64,000 bases of DNA, from assembly GCA_021613335.1 (NCBI GenBank), contig JAJTWR010000299.1:606001-670000 (forward strand). The letters run 5' to 3'. A model generated the notes under the pieces. It did not search any database and was not told the DNA's origin. It saw only the letters and a list, made by a program, of their open reading frames with translations. Below are positions 12,129 through 25,068 of the stretch, piece after piece (the first letter of the stretch is position 1; every line of letters starts with the position of its first letter). A program made the translations under genes and the position numbers. The DNA comes from Whitmania pigra (taxonomy: Eukaryota > Annelida > Clitellata > Hirudinida > Haemopidae).

Positions 12129-14341
12129 GATATTTGGTCTGAAGGCTGACATAGTGATCGCTCATTGGGATGGGACACAGAACATCAACTGTCTTTATGT
12201 CTGAGGACGCAGAAGAGGCATTATTCTAGATCTGGCTTGTGATGAACCAGATGTCTTGAGAGACTATTTCAGGAAAGCTGTCATTCTCCCGAAAATTTCT
12301 ATCCAGCTGTCGCTACAAAGAAATTATAAGGCCTGGTTTGCATATATTGAGTACACTGTATAAAGAAGCCACTGAAAACTTTCATGACAGCTGAGGTGGA
12401 GGTGATCGACATTCTCTATTTCTATAATAAATATAATGATGTTATTGTTGTATTTGTAAATAAATATAAGTAATATAATGACCGCCCCCACCCCCACCGA
12501 AAACGTAATGAGGTTAAAAGGGACGAAACGTTTGAAGACTGGAGAATCTCATCTGAGGATCCCTGTCTGAGAAAAAAAAGAAACGACATAAGTACCCGAA
12601 TGACAACTGGTCACATTAAAAAGTTGTGTTGGAAAGACTGTCTGAAGTTAACTTTAACTTTAACTGCAACTGGAAAGTACTAACTGTAACTCAAACTCTA
12701 ACTGAAAAATCCTAAATTAAATAACACTAGCTCACATATAACCTGGCAGAACATTGACATGGATTAGTAATGAAATGACTTGTTGAAACGAAGGTTAACA
12801 ATTCAGAATGTCTTCAATTTCTAAGTTTTTAGTATGCACTCATTTTTCTAGCAGTAGGATTTAATTTGAATATTATATGAAGTCTATGAAAATGAACTGC
12901 ACTTCATTTACATAAAACTCGAATCACAGGTAAGCAAAAGTTAGTACATTAGTTAAACTTTGACATTGTTTGAAGAAATGTTATAATAAGATTAGTAATT
13001 ATGACAGTACTATTACTACTACTAATAATAATAGTAATAATAATAACAACCACGACAACCGCTAAAATGATAATAAATTATTTATATTCTTTTGATATTT
13101 TGAATAACATATGTATCCTTATTGGATTTGGAGGTCAGAAACTTAATTTGGAGTGGGGGATGGGAGGAGATGCCTCGATGATTTTTGGTGAGAAGCAAAC
13201 AAAAGTCATCCCTATCTTGCTGTGTGAGGATTTGCCATTCCCCTGCGGTATAAAGCTTGCCTAACTTCAAAGGTGGTGCAGGTTGGATTGCAATGACAAT
13301 ACATTCCATTACAATACATTACACATTACACATGCATTTAACCGCCGCATGCAGGAGCGCAACACATCGAGCTAAACTAATTTGTATTAGTTATAATAAC
13401 ATGATTAACAATTGTATTATTATTATTGTTCCAATTCAAAAGTAACACAAGTAGCTTTAAACACTGAGTTTACATTGAAAGAATGAAGAAACATTGAAGA
13501 AATGTGGAGGTGACAACCGCAGGAAATATTTTAATGCGCAGTGGAAGAGTAATTCCCACGTCATTGATTCCAACAGCTGGAAGAACAAGCAAGAAGCAGA
13601 CGATTATGATTATTATAATCACGAGCCTTCCACTTCAACTATATAATTTATCATAATTTATGATAAATAAATGATGATAGTAAAATCGTTTTAAAATGTT
13701 AAAAAAATGTTTAAAAATCTTTAATAAACATGAAACTGTTGGTGTAGACCCATACGAGAAAAATATTTTTGACAAAATGGCGGCCATTTAAAGGCAATAT
13801 TTATTATTGAATTTTCGCTGAGAAGCTGCTAATTATAAATTGCTAGAAAATTTGCATCCAACGGTCATTAAATTTTGCTCCCACAAATGGCGTTTTAAAA
13901 TAGCTCGCTATTGGGGGCTCTTTATCATAATTTATAAAGTTCATTAGCATATTCAGGATCTCTGACGAAGCACAAGATAAAAAGGTGATGCAGAACCTGA
14001 GCCTTGTCAGATGAGAGCAGATTGTTGTTGTTGTTGCTGTTGCTATTCTTGCTGAGCATCGTCGTTGGTTGTCGCTTTGAAATATTGTTGTCACTGATAA
14101 GGTAGGCAAATTTAATGATTGATGTGTTATTATTATTATTACTATTATAATTATCATAATCACAATTATTAAGTAAATAATAATGTTAATAATATCTGTT
14201 CACTTTTTCAAAAAAATTCCGCAAAATCGATGAACATTGTTTGTTTTAACCCTCACCCATATCCCTCCTTACGATATCAATGACAATTGATCATAAAATT
14301 CGGAAGTTTAATTATTACGTCACGTTCCAGTGGAAGACAAA
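12129..14341. other. Intergenic with a degenerate coding-like patch
   Basis: Between about 12140 and 12360 two short frames look coding-derived (ADIVIAHWDGTQNINCLYV, then a stop and a shift to LACDEPDVLRDYFRKAV), suggesting a decayed element or pseudogene; I cannot name it. Poly-ATT patches occur near 13010 and 14130. The motif CAAAATGGCGGC at 13773-13784 matches a YY1-type site. Otherwise nothing is seen. Confidence 0.35.
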
Positions 14342-16953
14342 ATGGCGGGAAGGTTCGGATCAGCTCTTCAGTCGAGTGCTGCCATCAACTTCATCAAACT
14401 TATTCTAACAATCTTCAACTTCATTTTCCTGGTAAAATCCACTTTAGACTTTCTGTTGTTGATATTTTTTAGATATTTAAATTATTCATATTATTATTAT
14501 TTATTTTATTAATATTATTTAATATTTCTTTAATATTTAATTCATTCATATTATCTTGAAGGTCATGACTTATTATGATAATTTAAGTAGCTTGTGTATG
14601 GGTGGCCTAATTAAAGGCAACTTTGGCTGGTCTTTGAGTATAATTGGAGTTTTTGCACAAACTTGAATTTTCATTTGTGGCTCTTGTGTACAAAAACATA
14701 AACTTTGAGAAACAAATAGATGAAATTTAAATTATGAATTACAGTAATTAAAAGTAATTTATGGGTTTTCCAGGTTTAAATAATAATAATTATTTGTAAT
14801 TGGCCGGGGATTCACGAGGCTCCTAATGTCTGAGGTTATGCTTAATATTTTGGCAACTGTTTAACACGAACTGACTTCGTAATCTCAGAATCCATTAGCA
14901 GCAGTTTATAAAATTCCATTTAAAACGTAATATTTTGATTAATGCAAACAAATAATATGATATTCTTTTCAATAATATAACTCAACAAAAAAAAAACAAA
15001 AATATCTTTCTTCCGATTATTTTTTGTATATTTTTTATATCATTCCGATTTCTTCCGACACCACCAACAACGACAATAATAGTATGAGACGGCAAATGAG
15101 TTTTTAGCTATTCATACTATCATAATATCATATTATCATATTATCATAATATCATAATATCATAATATCATAACATCATACCATCATACTATCATAATAT
15201 CATACTATCATACTATCATACTATCATACTGTCATATTATCATACTATCATAATATCATAATATCATAATATCATAATATCATACTATCATACTATCATA
15301 ATATCATAATATCATAATATCATAATATCATAATATCATACCATCATACTATCATAATATCATACTATCATACGATCATACTATCATACTATCATACTGT
15401 CATACTATCATACTATCATAATATCATATATCATAATATCATAATAGCATACTATCATACTATCATACTATCATACTATCATAATATCATAATATCATAA
15501 TATCATAATATCATAATATCATAATATCATAATATCATACCATCATACTATCATAATATCATACTATCATACTATCATACTATCATACTATCGTAATATC
15601 GTAATATCATAATATCATAATATCATAATATCATAATATCATAATATCATAATATCATACTGTCATACTATCATACTATCATAATATCATAATATCATAA
15701 TATCATAATATCACAATATCATACTATCATACTATCATACTATCATATATCATAATATCATAATATCATAATATCATAACATCATACCATCATACTATCA
15801 TAATATCATACTATCATACTATCATACTAGCATACGGTCATATTATCATACTATCAGAATATCATAATATCATAATATCATAATATCATACTATCATACT
15901 ATCATAATCATAATATCATAATATCAAATATCATAATATCATACCATCATACTATCATAATATCATACTATCATACTAGCATACTATCATACTATCATAC
16001 TGTCATACTATCATACTATCATAATATCATAATATCATAATATCATAATATCATACTATCATACTATCATACTATCATACTATCATAATATCATAATATC
16101 ATAATATCATAATATCATAATATCATAATATCATAATATCATACCATCATACTATCATAATATCATACTATCATACTATCATACTATCATACTATCGTAA
16201 TATCGTAATATCATAATATCATAATATCATAATATCATAATATCATAATATCATAATATCATACTGTCATACTATCATACTATCATAATATCATAATATC
16301 ATAATATCATAATATCACAATATCATACTATCATACTATCATACTATCATAATATCATAATATCATAATATCATAATATCATAATATCATAATATCATAA
16401 CATCATACTATCATAATATCATAATATCATAATATCATAATATCATAATATCATAATATAATACTATAATACTATAATACTATCATACTATCATACTGTC
16501 ATACTATTGTTTTCAGGTCGTAGTTCTCGGCAACAAAAACGGCGCTGCCTCAAATCAAAAATGCCTCGATAACCCATTACTAATCAAGTCGTTCACGTTT
16601 ATGAAAAGCTAGAAACGAATATTATTATACAAAACATTAACACAATTAATTAATTTGTTGTTGTTGTGATATGATATTGTTAACAATTGATAACAAATAA
16701 TACAAAAAGGAATAATACATAATAATACAGCAAATTAATTTCAAAATGTCACTCCAGGCATCGGGTGTAGCCATCTTAGGACTTGGAATTTGGATGCACG
16801 TGGAGTTGTTCCGTTACATCCAGTTGACGACGGTTTATTATGAATCAGCACCTTATGTCCTCATTGGCATCGGTTCTGGGATCGTCATCATCGCCTCATT
16901 TGGATGTATGTGCACCATCAAGGGACATGGACGCTTGTTGTATCTGGTGAGTG

Positions 16954-17004
<51 letters not shown>

Positions 17005-20000
17005 TGTTGTTGTTGTTGTTATTAGTATTGGAGTAAAAATAAAGATAATACGTATAATAATAAGGAGTTACATATCTTTAAAAAGTAATTAGTTTAGTCT
17101 TAAAGACTTAAAATTTAAAGTAACATGTAGTTTGTTGTAAAAGCCATTTTGTAACTAAATGATTAAGACGGTGCTCTTCACAACGGGACTCGAATCATTG
17201 TTGTAAGAGACCACAAATTGTGGCGATGACACTCAAATTGGTTTCCGGTCTCTGTTCAATCGTGCTGTTATTTCGAGCAGAGCTTGTCTCATTATACTCT
17301 TCAGTGATGATGACGACGACGATGACTACGCTCGCAATAATAAATTCGATAATGAGGGTTGTGGTGATGACGACGACGACGAATGCGAGAACGGCGGTTG
17401 AGATAATTATTGATAAACATAATAACTAATAATTACGAGAATAACTTTTGGTCTTTCTGAGAAGTCAAGTAAACTTGCAAGATGTAACAACCTTCAGATC
17501 AAATAACAGCTTGTGAGAGGCCATAATTAATTTAACAGGCTGACATGACAAATATTCGTCTCTCGCATTGCCCTCACTTTTATAGATATTTGAAGAGTTG
17601 CTTCGCTTCAAATGCTTCACTGAACTTCCTGAGAGATTGACTCAGTACCACAAAATGTTCTTCAAGATGTTTAACTAGTCATTCATGGAATCCTAATTAT
17701 TCAAAGATACAAGTTTTCTCCAAGCATCTGTTGAACATTTGTTGCACAGCGAAAATACTTTCAATTCTTCCTTATTTCATCCCGGATTTTACGCTTTTAA
17801 TTGTTGACAACAATTTCATTTCTGAATTGACTTAAATAGCTTAAATTTAGAAGTACCACTAGCTTAATATTGTTTACTATAATGTCAGCAGTTCACTGAA
17901 GTAACAATTTACATCTGAAAATGCAGCTTCCTTTTTGAATACCTTTTCTTTCATTGCATCCTTCAAAATTCAAATTATATTATGACTCGTTATAATTACC
18001 TAAATTATAATTACATGACTTGTTGTAATTACCTACATTATAATTATATAACTCGTTATAATTATATGATAATTATAATTATATGATAATTATAATTATA
18101 TGATAACGAGTTATATAATTATAATGTAGGTAATTACAACGAGTCATGTAATTATAATTTAGGTAATTATAACGAGTCATAATATAATTTGAATTTTGAA
18201 GGATGCAATGAAAGAAAAGGTATTATCATATAATTATAACGAGTTATATAATTATAATTATATAATTATGTAACTTTAGAGAAGTAAGGAGTTGAATCTT
18301 TTAACGGAGAACCAACCATTATTTTATCATTTTGAAGAAAATACAGAAAATGTCAAATGACGACTTCAAAATATAAAATACTTGAATGATAATTATACAA
18401 TTATTTTATTTGTGATGCCTGAATTTAATTATTATATATTATTTAATAAATATTATTTATATGAATTGAAATTAATGTATTTTATTCAGTTTTCAGCCAT
18501 CCTGATGATGGTCTTCGTTGTGGAACTGGCAACTGCAATTGCAGCTTTCGCATATCGATCCACGGTTGGTTGGGAGTTTGCATTTTTTGAAAATGTTTCC
18601 AATTTATTTCAACTTTGTTTGCCGTAAACATGTTTGTAAGTAATAATATTTTTAAACAATAATGTTTATAAGCAATAATATTTATAAACAATAATGTTTG
18701 TAAACAATAATATTTATAAACAATAATTTAAGAGTACATTTTAAGAAATTTAAATAAGAATGTCATTTGGGGGATGGAAAAATGTTATTATTTCAATATA
18801 TTTAAATTACAAATATTTACATTACAAATTCGAGACTTTTTATTAATAAAATTCACGCAATAATAATACAAAATAATAAAAATTGGGACAAAATACGCAG
18901 ACAAGACGACCTTTCGAAGCTGACTTATAAAAATTAAAATCGATAAATTTTCGATAAGCTTATTTTCGTCTTTATTCTTCTCATTGCTCCCCAAAACAAC
19001 TTTAACTGAGGCTATTTATGCTATTATTACTTCCTTTAATGAAATGCAAATGCATTGTCGTGAAATGTTAATACTGCCTGAGGGTGATTTAAGAGATCTT
19101 AAAAGATGTTCCCAAATTTGAAATTCCGCTGCAATTATTACAATTGCATGCAGTTATTACTATTCTGACAGGAGATTATTTTAAGAGTTCTCGACTCGAT
19201 TCAAAATCAATAACTAATAACAATTCAGTTTGTCAAGGATATTTGTCTGGTTTTATTTGCGCAATCTCAATCTGATTAATCTTCAATTTGCAATTATTTT
19301 CCAGATAAAAATTCATTCACAACTGTTTTAATTTTTAACACACATTGTCCGTTTTATTAATTTCCTAGGACGTATCTGTTTTTTTTTTTGACAGGCGATG
19401 CATTGTTTTGTCTTGCATTTTTCATTCACTTCTCGTTTGCATCAACAAAAGGTCTTTAGACTGCTTTATCAGGAGGGGCACTGTTTCTACCACCCTTTTG
19501 AATAAGTTGAATAATAACCATTCTCCAGATTAAGTTGGATCATTCTTTTCAATAAGCTGAACCATTCTTTTGAATAATTTGGATCATTCTTTAGGTGCCT
19601 GATCCACAACTTGTCAGAAACAACCAAGATTTCACATGCCTAAGACATGGCTTAGCACTAAAAACTTAAAAGTTTCACCGTTTGTGATTATTAAACGATT
19701 TCTTTGACAACTTAAATGACGTCATTTCAATAACATGTAAGAATATTTCATTGTTGGTTTTAAGAAGTACTTAACGAACAGCTTAAACAAATATTTTTTA
19801 TTTGTAATGTTTAAATATTCTTGTAATTATAAAATAATTCTATTATTAAGTTTATTAGGCACTTCAATGGATTATTACTGATGGATTATTTTGGAGAACT
19901 ATTTTCATCGAAACGCTATTTTTAGTTATTAGTTATTTTTTAGATGTTAACGGCTTTCAGAGTTCAGAGTGACGTTATTTTTTATAAATTTCTAACTAAA

Positions 20001-22177
20001 AGTATTTTAATTTAATTTTAAATATTTTATGTTATAATTATCATCCTATATCATTTTTCATTAACATAATTTACGTGGAAGACAAAATTTTACTTTCGGG
20101 AAGTGTTCAGTCTCGCTAACGAGCTAAATGCCCCACAAGCCCTTGCTTGGGTTGTTGAAATCTCTGTAATTACAATTTAATTTAATAAATTAATTACTTC
20201 GGTCCAAGAACAAATATAAAAAAAACTTGGTCAGGATCAGATACTTGAATGATAGTTCAAACTGCATTAGCTTTGGTATAAAACAATCATGTTAATGCTG
20301 GAACTAGCAAAACAAAAATAATGATAATAATGATTATAATAATAATAATAATAAATAAATGATATGGTAATGATTGCGATTAGGGTGTTGTGCAGATGTT
20401 AACCATAGAATGAGAATATTTGTCTTATTTAACAATCGATCGCAGAACAAAATGAAAACACGCGTTTGAAAACAAATGCGTGAAAATGAGAAATATTTGA
20501 ATTTGAATAGTTGATATTGACTTTAAATACTTTAAATATAAATATAATAATAAGAGGTAATATATTTATTTATATTTATGGGAGCAACTTTCATGTTTTA
20601 TCTCAAATGATTTTAAAATGTGAGCCTGCCAATAATGAGAAATAAAAACGTTGTTTTTGCGAACAACGCCCAATATCTATCTCTTTATTTGTTCAACTCA
20701 ATATTTGCCTCTTATTGGAAGAGAGTCCTAAACCTGCAACCTTCATCTCGATGGTGATGATGATAAAAATGATAAAAACGATGAAAAAATTGTAATTGTT
20801 TACATTATTTCATATTTCTCTTGTTTTCATAATATTATGCATGTAATAATTATAGCTGGGCAGTAAAATTTTGAGTGAATATAATAATTATATTGGGTAG
20901 AATAATTATGGCTACACTAATTGCGGGTAGAGTAACTGCGAGTGAGTGTGTTTAAAATAAAGTCAAATCTATTTTCAGATTGAGGAAGGCTTCAGTCGTG
21001 GACTGAGCAAAGCAATTGAAGAATACGATACTGACTCGGAAAAAAGAGAAGCCATCGATGGAATACAAAAAAGAGTAAATTATTTATATTTATTCAAATT
21101 TATCATTTGAAGGAGTAAATTATTTATATTTATTCAAATTTATCATTTGAAGGAATAAATTATTTATATTTATTCAAATTTATCATGTTTTGTGAAGTTA
21201 AAGATTGACACCGTCACACACCATAATAAGTCAATCGTGTTAAATTTATTAAAAGTTGACGACATTTATTCAAGTTGCATTCAAGACTGCCCTTTAAAAT
21301 CCTAGTTCATGTTCATAATAAATCCTAATAAATTATAACTCGTTAGGCTTTCAAATCCTTGTCCACTAGCAAGAGTTGCTATCACCATGTCAGCATAACG
21401 ACGACATCTGCATGTTATGAGTGTCATACTTGTTGAAAAAAAAATGTTTTTCAATTGTTGTGCATTTGTCGCGTTGAAATCATGCATTGTTTGAAACTAT
21501 TGACAGCTCAAGTGCTGCGGAAATGACAGCTACATGGATTGGTTGGGGAAAGAGGAAAGCAAGGTTCCACAAAGTTGTTGCAAGGTGAAAAACTGCGACA
21601 CTGCCAATAAAGAAGAAATCTACGCTGAGGCCAGTTTTTGTTTTCTTTTAAATGCTTTCTATACTTTACTTAATTTTATAAATTTTATTCATGTCTTGAT
21701 AAGAGATCCTCTAACTGGCCATGTGAACTAATTTGCTGCACATTTGACTATGTTTCTTCATAACTTGTTTATGTCCATGCTTGGAAAAAAAAGATAGAAA
21801 ACGGATAAATGAAAACCTTAACCAACATCAGCTTATAATTCTAAAATGTTGGAATGAATAATTATAATATTGATAATATAACACATTCAATAGATTATAT
21901 CATAAATTATATTATATATTAAAATATTATAATTACGTATTGAAGGGATGCTACTTGAAAGTCTCCTCCTTCATGAGAAGTAATTTCACAATGATTGGTT
22001 CCATCGCCATTGGATTCGCTTTCCTGCAGGTGATTGAATAAGGATGAGGATCTCATAAATATTCATGGAAATTCTTTATTAGCATAACAGATAATTCGTG
22101 ATTTCTTCGAAAAAGAAAATCAGGACTTCTTTTTATTCGATTTATTTTTCTGCCTTTGAAAGTGTTTGCCGCGGAAT

Positions 22178-22244
<67 letters not shown>

Positions 22245-22503
22245 GATAATGATAATGATAATGATAATGATAATGATAATGATATGATAATGATAATGAT
22301 AATGATAATGACAATGACAATGACAATGACAATGACAATGACAATGACAATGACAATGACAATGACAATGACAATGACAATGACAATGACAATGACAATG
22401 ACAATGACAATGACAATGACAATGACAATGACAATGACAATGACAATGACAATGACAATGACATGACAATGACAATGACAATGACAATGACAATGACAAT
22501 GAC

Positions 22504-22546
<43 letters not shown>

Positions 22547-22956
22547 TTGTTGTAAACTTAGATTTTTGGAAATTAATTAAGTTTATATTGCTAATATAAT
22601 TAAATTTATACTTAATTATATTTGGCATCTTTTCCGGGCACGTGGGATCTATTTTTGCTACAGAAAAGCATTCTCGATAATCACCTGACAAACAACGAGA
22701 ATCAAGACAACTTAGAAGCCCAAATAACCATTTGCATCCTTAAGTACCTCAATTCCTTAAACGCTTAACTTCTATTATTCAGTTCCGTTAACTGAATACC
22801 TGCTCTAATAAACTTATTAGTTAACTTACTTATTTGCGGACCCCCGGGTTATTTCAATATTAATAATAAATGTCGTTCTTACAGCTGCTAGGAGCACTGC
22901 TTTCCTGCTGTTTGGGCAAGAACATCAACAAAGCCAAATACGAACAAGTCGACTGA
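14342..22956 (+). CDS. Tetraspanin, 242 aa
   Basis: Four-pass membrane organiser protein. Seven exons, 14342-14431, 16758-16946, 18490-18564, 20979-21074, 21507-21629, 21946-22029 and 22885-22956, all in phase 0. TM1 spans the exon 1/2 junction (NFIKLILTIFNFIFL/ASGVAILGLGIW), TM2 is VLIGIGSGIVIIASFGCMC, TM3 is AILMMVFVVELATAIAAF and TM4 is MIGSIAIGFAFLQ/LLGALLSCC. The large loop carries the diagnostic CCG (153-155), PQSCC (Cys174/175), Cys180 and EGC (Cys193). The loop is short. The tail ends KYEQVD. The paralogue group is not resolved. The intron after exon 5 must start with GC, because only GAG/GCCAGT keeps the family EGC motif in frame. The introns carry large repeats that are listed separately. 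Confidence 0.95.
15113..16508. repeat. 1.4-kb satellite of 8-bp ATCATAAT/ATCATACT units
   Basis: Nearly uninterrupted tandem copies of an octamer, ATCATAMT, with rare variants (ATCGTAAT, GTCATACT, ATCACAAT, ACATCATACC). The variants are arranged in longer blocks that themselves repeat: the block with the paired ATCGTAAT units at 15541 onward recurs at 16145 onward, an offset of 604 bases. It lies in the first tetraspanin intron, ending about 250 bases before exon 2. Confidence 0.95.
16952..17026. repeat. ATT microsatellite next to the exon-2 donor
   Basis: A pure ATT run followed by GTT repeats starts about five bases after the tetraspanin exon-2 splice donor at 16947. Confidence 0.9.
17939..18224. 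repeat. 286-bp near-perfect palindrome
   Basis: The left arm starts AATACCTTTTCTTTCATTG and the right arm ends CAATGAAAGAAAAGGTATT. Arms of about 140 bp are symmetrical about 18081/18082 with a single obvious mismatch (CTTG versus CTCG in the arms). The centre is made of TATAATTATATGATAAT repeats with essentially no spacer. It lies in the second tetraspanin intron. No ORF is inside, so it could be a MITE or a de novo palindromic duplication. Confidence 0.93.
18565..20978. other. Tetraspanin intron 3, no feature seen
   Basis: Long AT-rich intron. I see no gene, only short AAT runs near 20340 and a perfect TGACGTCA octamer at 19717-19724. Confidence 0.5.
21073..21192. repeat. Three tandem 40-bp copies starting at the exon-4 donor
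   Basis: The unit begins GAGTAAATTATTTATA and recurs at 21073, 21113 and 21153 (the last as GAATAAAT). The first copy includes the last two coding bases and the GT donor of tetraspanin exon 4, so the donor sequence was copied into the intron. Confidence 0.92.
22181..22546. repeat. Compound array AAT / GATAAT / GACAAT / AAT
   Basis: Ordered blocks: AAT (about 22181-22218), GATAAT hexamers (about 22219-22308), GACAAT hexamers (about 22309-22504), then AAT again. It lies in the last tetraspanin intron. The order suggests that the hexamers arose by T-to-C change inside an expanding AAT-derived array. Confidence 0.95.
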
Positions 22957-24334
22957 AATCTTGAACGAATTATTTCTTTTTAAATATTTTCTTTTCAACC
23001 ATCATTTTGTCATTTTTTCCTCCTCATTGGTGTCATTGAGTGAAATTCCATACAGGATTAAGTGACACTTGGATCTGTTTACCGCTCAAACTCAACCGTC
23101 TAGTGTCGTGGCTTTGCTAATCACTCTGGCATTTGTTGCCTAAGACCAATCCTCTTACAATTTGGACAATAACATCTTCGATTTGAATTTATTCAGTCTT
23201 TCTTCACCAACGCTTCGTTGAACTACTTATTCCGACCTGCATGCCATTCCCGCCATTTCCATACTCCGCAGATTTAGTTGATGTCGTATTGGTAGTAATG
23301 TGGTCTTAACAACTTGAAGCATTTCCCTTGTGATTGTCGTTGTTATGGTTTTCAAGTAATCAATTGACCAAAGTTTGGATTCGTTTCATTCAATTAGAAG
23401 TCTCATAACTTTTATTGATTCACAATCTTAATACAACTTGCCGTATTTTCTGAAACTCATTTCCGAAAAGGACTTGAAACATTTTTAAATGGGATGTCAT
23501 TTGCTCATACTGTTGTATTCTTACTAACCATTGAAGACCAACGTTTTACGTTAGATCTCGCTGAGACTAATAATAAATAAGGATTGAATAAAATATAATT
23601 AATAATGAATGAATAACGATTTACTGAATAACAATTGAGTAATAATTAGTGACTAAAAATTTGGTGATTAAAAAATATAACGTTTACAAAAAAATTGAGA
23701 TCAAGCTTCGCCATTATCCTTGAATATTGTATTTATTCATGCCGCATGTAAGTTCACATTTCATCAAAGATTTTCACTTTCAAAGGTTTGAACGATTCAA
23801 TCGAGTTGCCACGTGTTTTGTCTCAATATGTTTCCATATTTTCTGAAAATTTTAATCGAATTGAAAAACATTTTGAACTCATCACTCCATCTCTCTATTC
23901 TTATAAATTCATTCAAAAGATGAATTAAAAAACAGTTACAAGTTTAACTGGAATCAATTTAATTACGTTATTAATTTATTAATTAGGGTATGAAAATGAT
24001 TTAACGTCAGCATGCCGTATCTTTGTTTAAGAGCCTAATCATTTCCAGTGTCCTCAAAGCAAGGATATTTTAGATCGCAGAAAGATTTATTTAAAAAATA
24101 AATTAATTTATTACTTAAGTAAATACCGCAATATTTCTACTCATTTAGTAATATAAGTTCACCAAAAGTATTTTTAGAAACTGCGTTTCACAAGAATTCA
24201 TGGTATCCATGGTGAATTGCGCATCAACAAATATTAGACACAAACAAATATTTAAGGCATCTTATATTAGGCATAGTCCATTTTCATCGGTAAACTCTTT
24301 CATCTGATTGGCGGTAAAAATAAGAAGATAGAAG
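22957..24334. other. Intergenic, nothing recognised
   Basis: AT-rich sequence after the tetraspanin stop. AATAAA motifs near 23575 and 23590 may serve the tetraspanin transcript. No exon is supported. Confidence 0.4.
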
Positions 24335-25068
24335 ATGGATTGCTACAATCCCAGAATAACCGTCCCGAGAGTAAACACGGTTGTGTTGGACCCTTGGGAC
24401 ACCGGTGCAACCTGCCACACCATGATCAATTCGAACGTCCAAACCAGACCCAACGGAGCGTTTGTCTTTAGAAATATTTTCGAGGATCAAATTATTTCAA
24501 ATGAATTAACTCAAATGAAACGATTTTAATTAACTATAACTAATAACATGTTTAAAACGATTCTAATTAACCATAACTAATAACATGTTCAAACATTCGT
24601 CAGCTTCCTAAAGTTCGGTGAAAACGTCTCAACAGATCGCCAGGGCATGTGGGCAAACTTCATGTATAACGCTCATACTCCGAATGGAGTTCCGCTGGAA
24701 ACTTACAACAACCTCCAGGTCTTTTATCCAATTATTAATTATTATTATTCATTTTAATTATTCATCCTAATTAATTATTTTTTATAATTATTTATTCTAT
24801 TAAGTTAACCTCATCTGAAAATAAAGTAATATGATAACACAATTCAGTAGTAATAAATTAATGAGTAAAGTTACGCTACTGTTAGGGGAGCTGGGCAAGA
24901 GTTGGTCCAAGCACCTACGACACCCTGCACGTCATTGGCGATCCTTACAACAGGTGGGGAGTTGGGGCATTCCTACCATTGCCCCTGAAGTCCCTGTACG
25001 ATCACCCAAATGCTGACCCCAAGGGAATGTGGAGGCCAGACCACTTCAAGAAGCCCTACTGCGATTAA
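24335..25068 (+). CDS. Unassigned small protein, 138 aa
   Basis: Three exons join in phase 0: 24335-24463, 24614-24718 and 24886-25068. The encoded protein is rich in Pro, aromatic residues, Asn and Asp, with motifs LDPWDTGATCHTMIN, RQGMWANFMYNAHTPNG, DPYNRWGVGAFLPLPLKSLY and the C-terminal GMWRPDHFKKPYCD. No signal peptide, membrane helix or known domain is visible. Codon pattern and phase agreement across three exons make it look like a real gene. Splice sites: TTT/GTCTTT, then TCCTAAAG acceptor; CAG/GTCTTT, then GTTAG acceptor. The first donor and acceptor are the weakest. An upstream exon cannot be excluded. The compact Trp/Tyr/Pro composition recalls small ciliary microtubule-inner proteins, but this is only a resemblance in style, not a family match. 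Confidence 0.7.

Noticed and set aside
22053..22691. 212-codon ORF with CHCHCH and SLSLSL runs
   Set aside because: Frame through the GACAAT/GATAAT array inside a tetraspanin intron.
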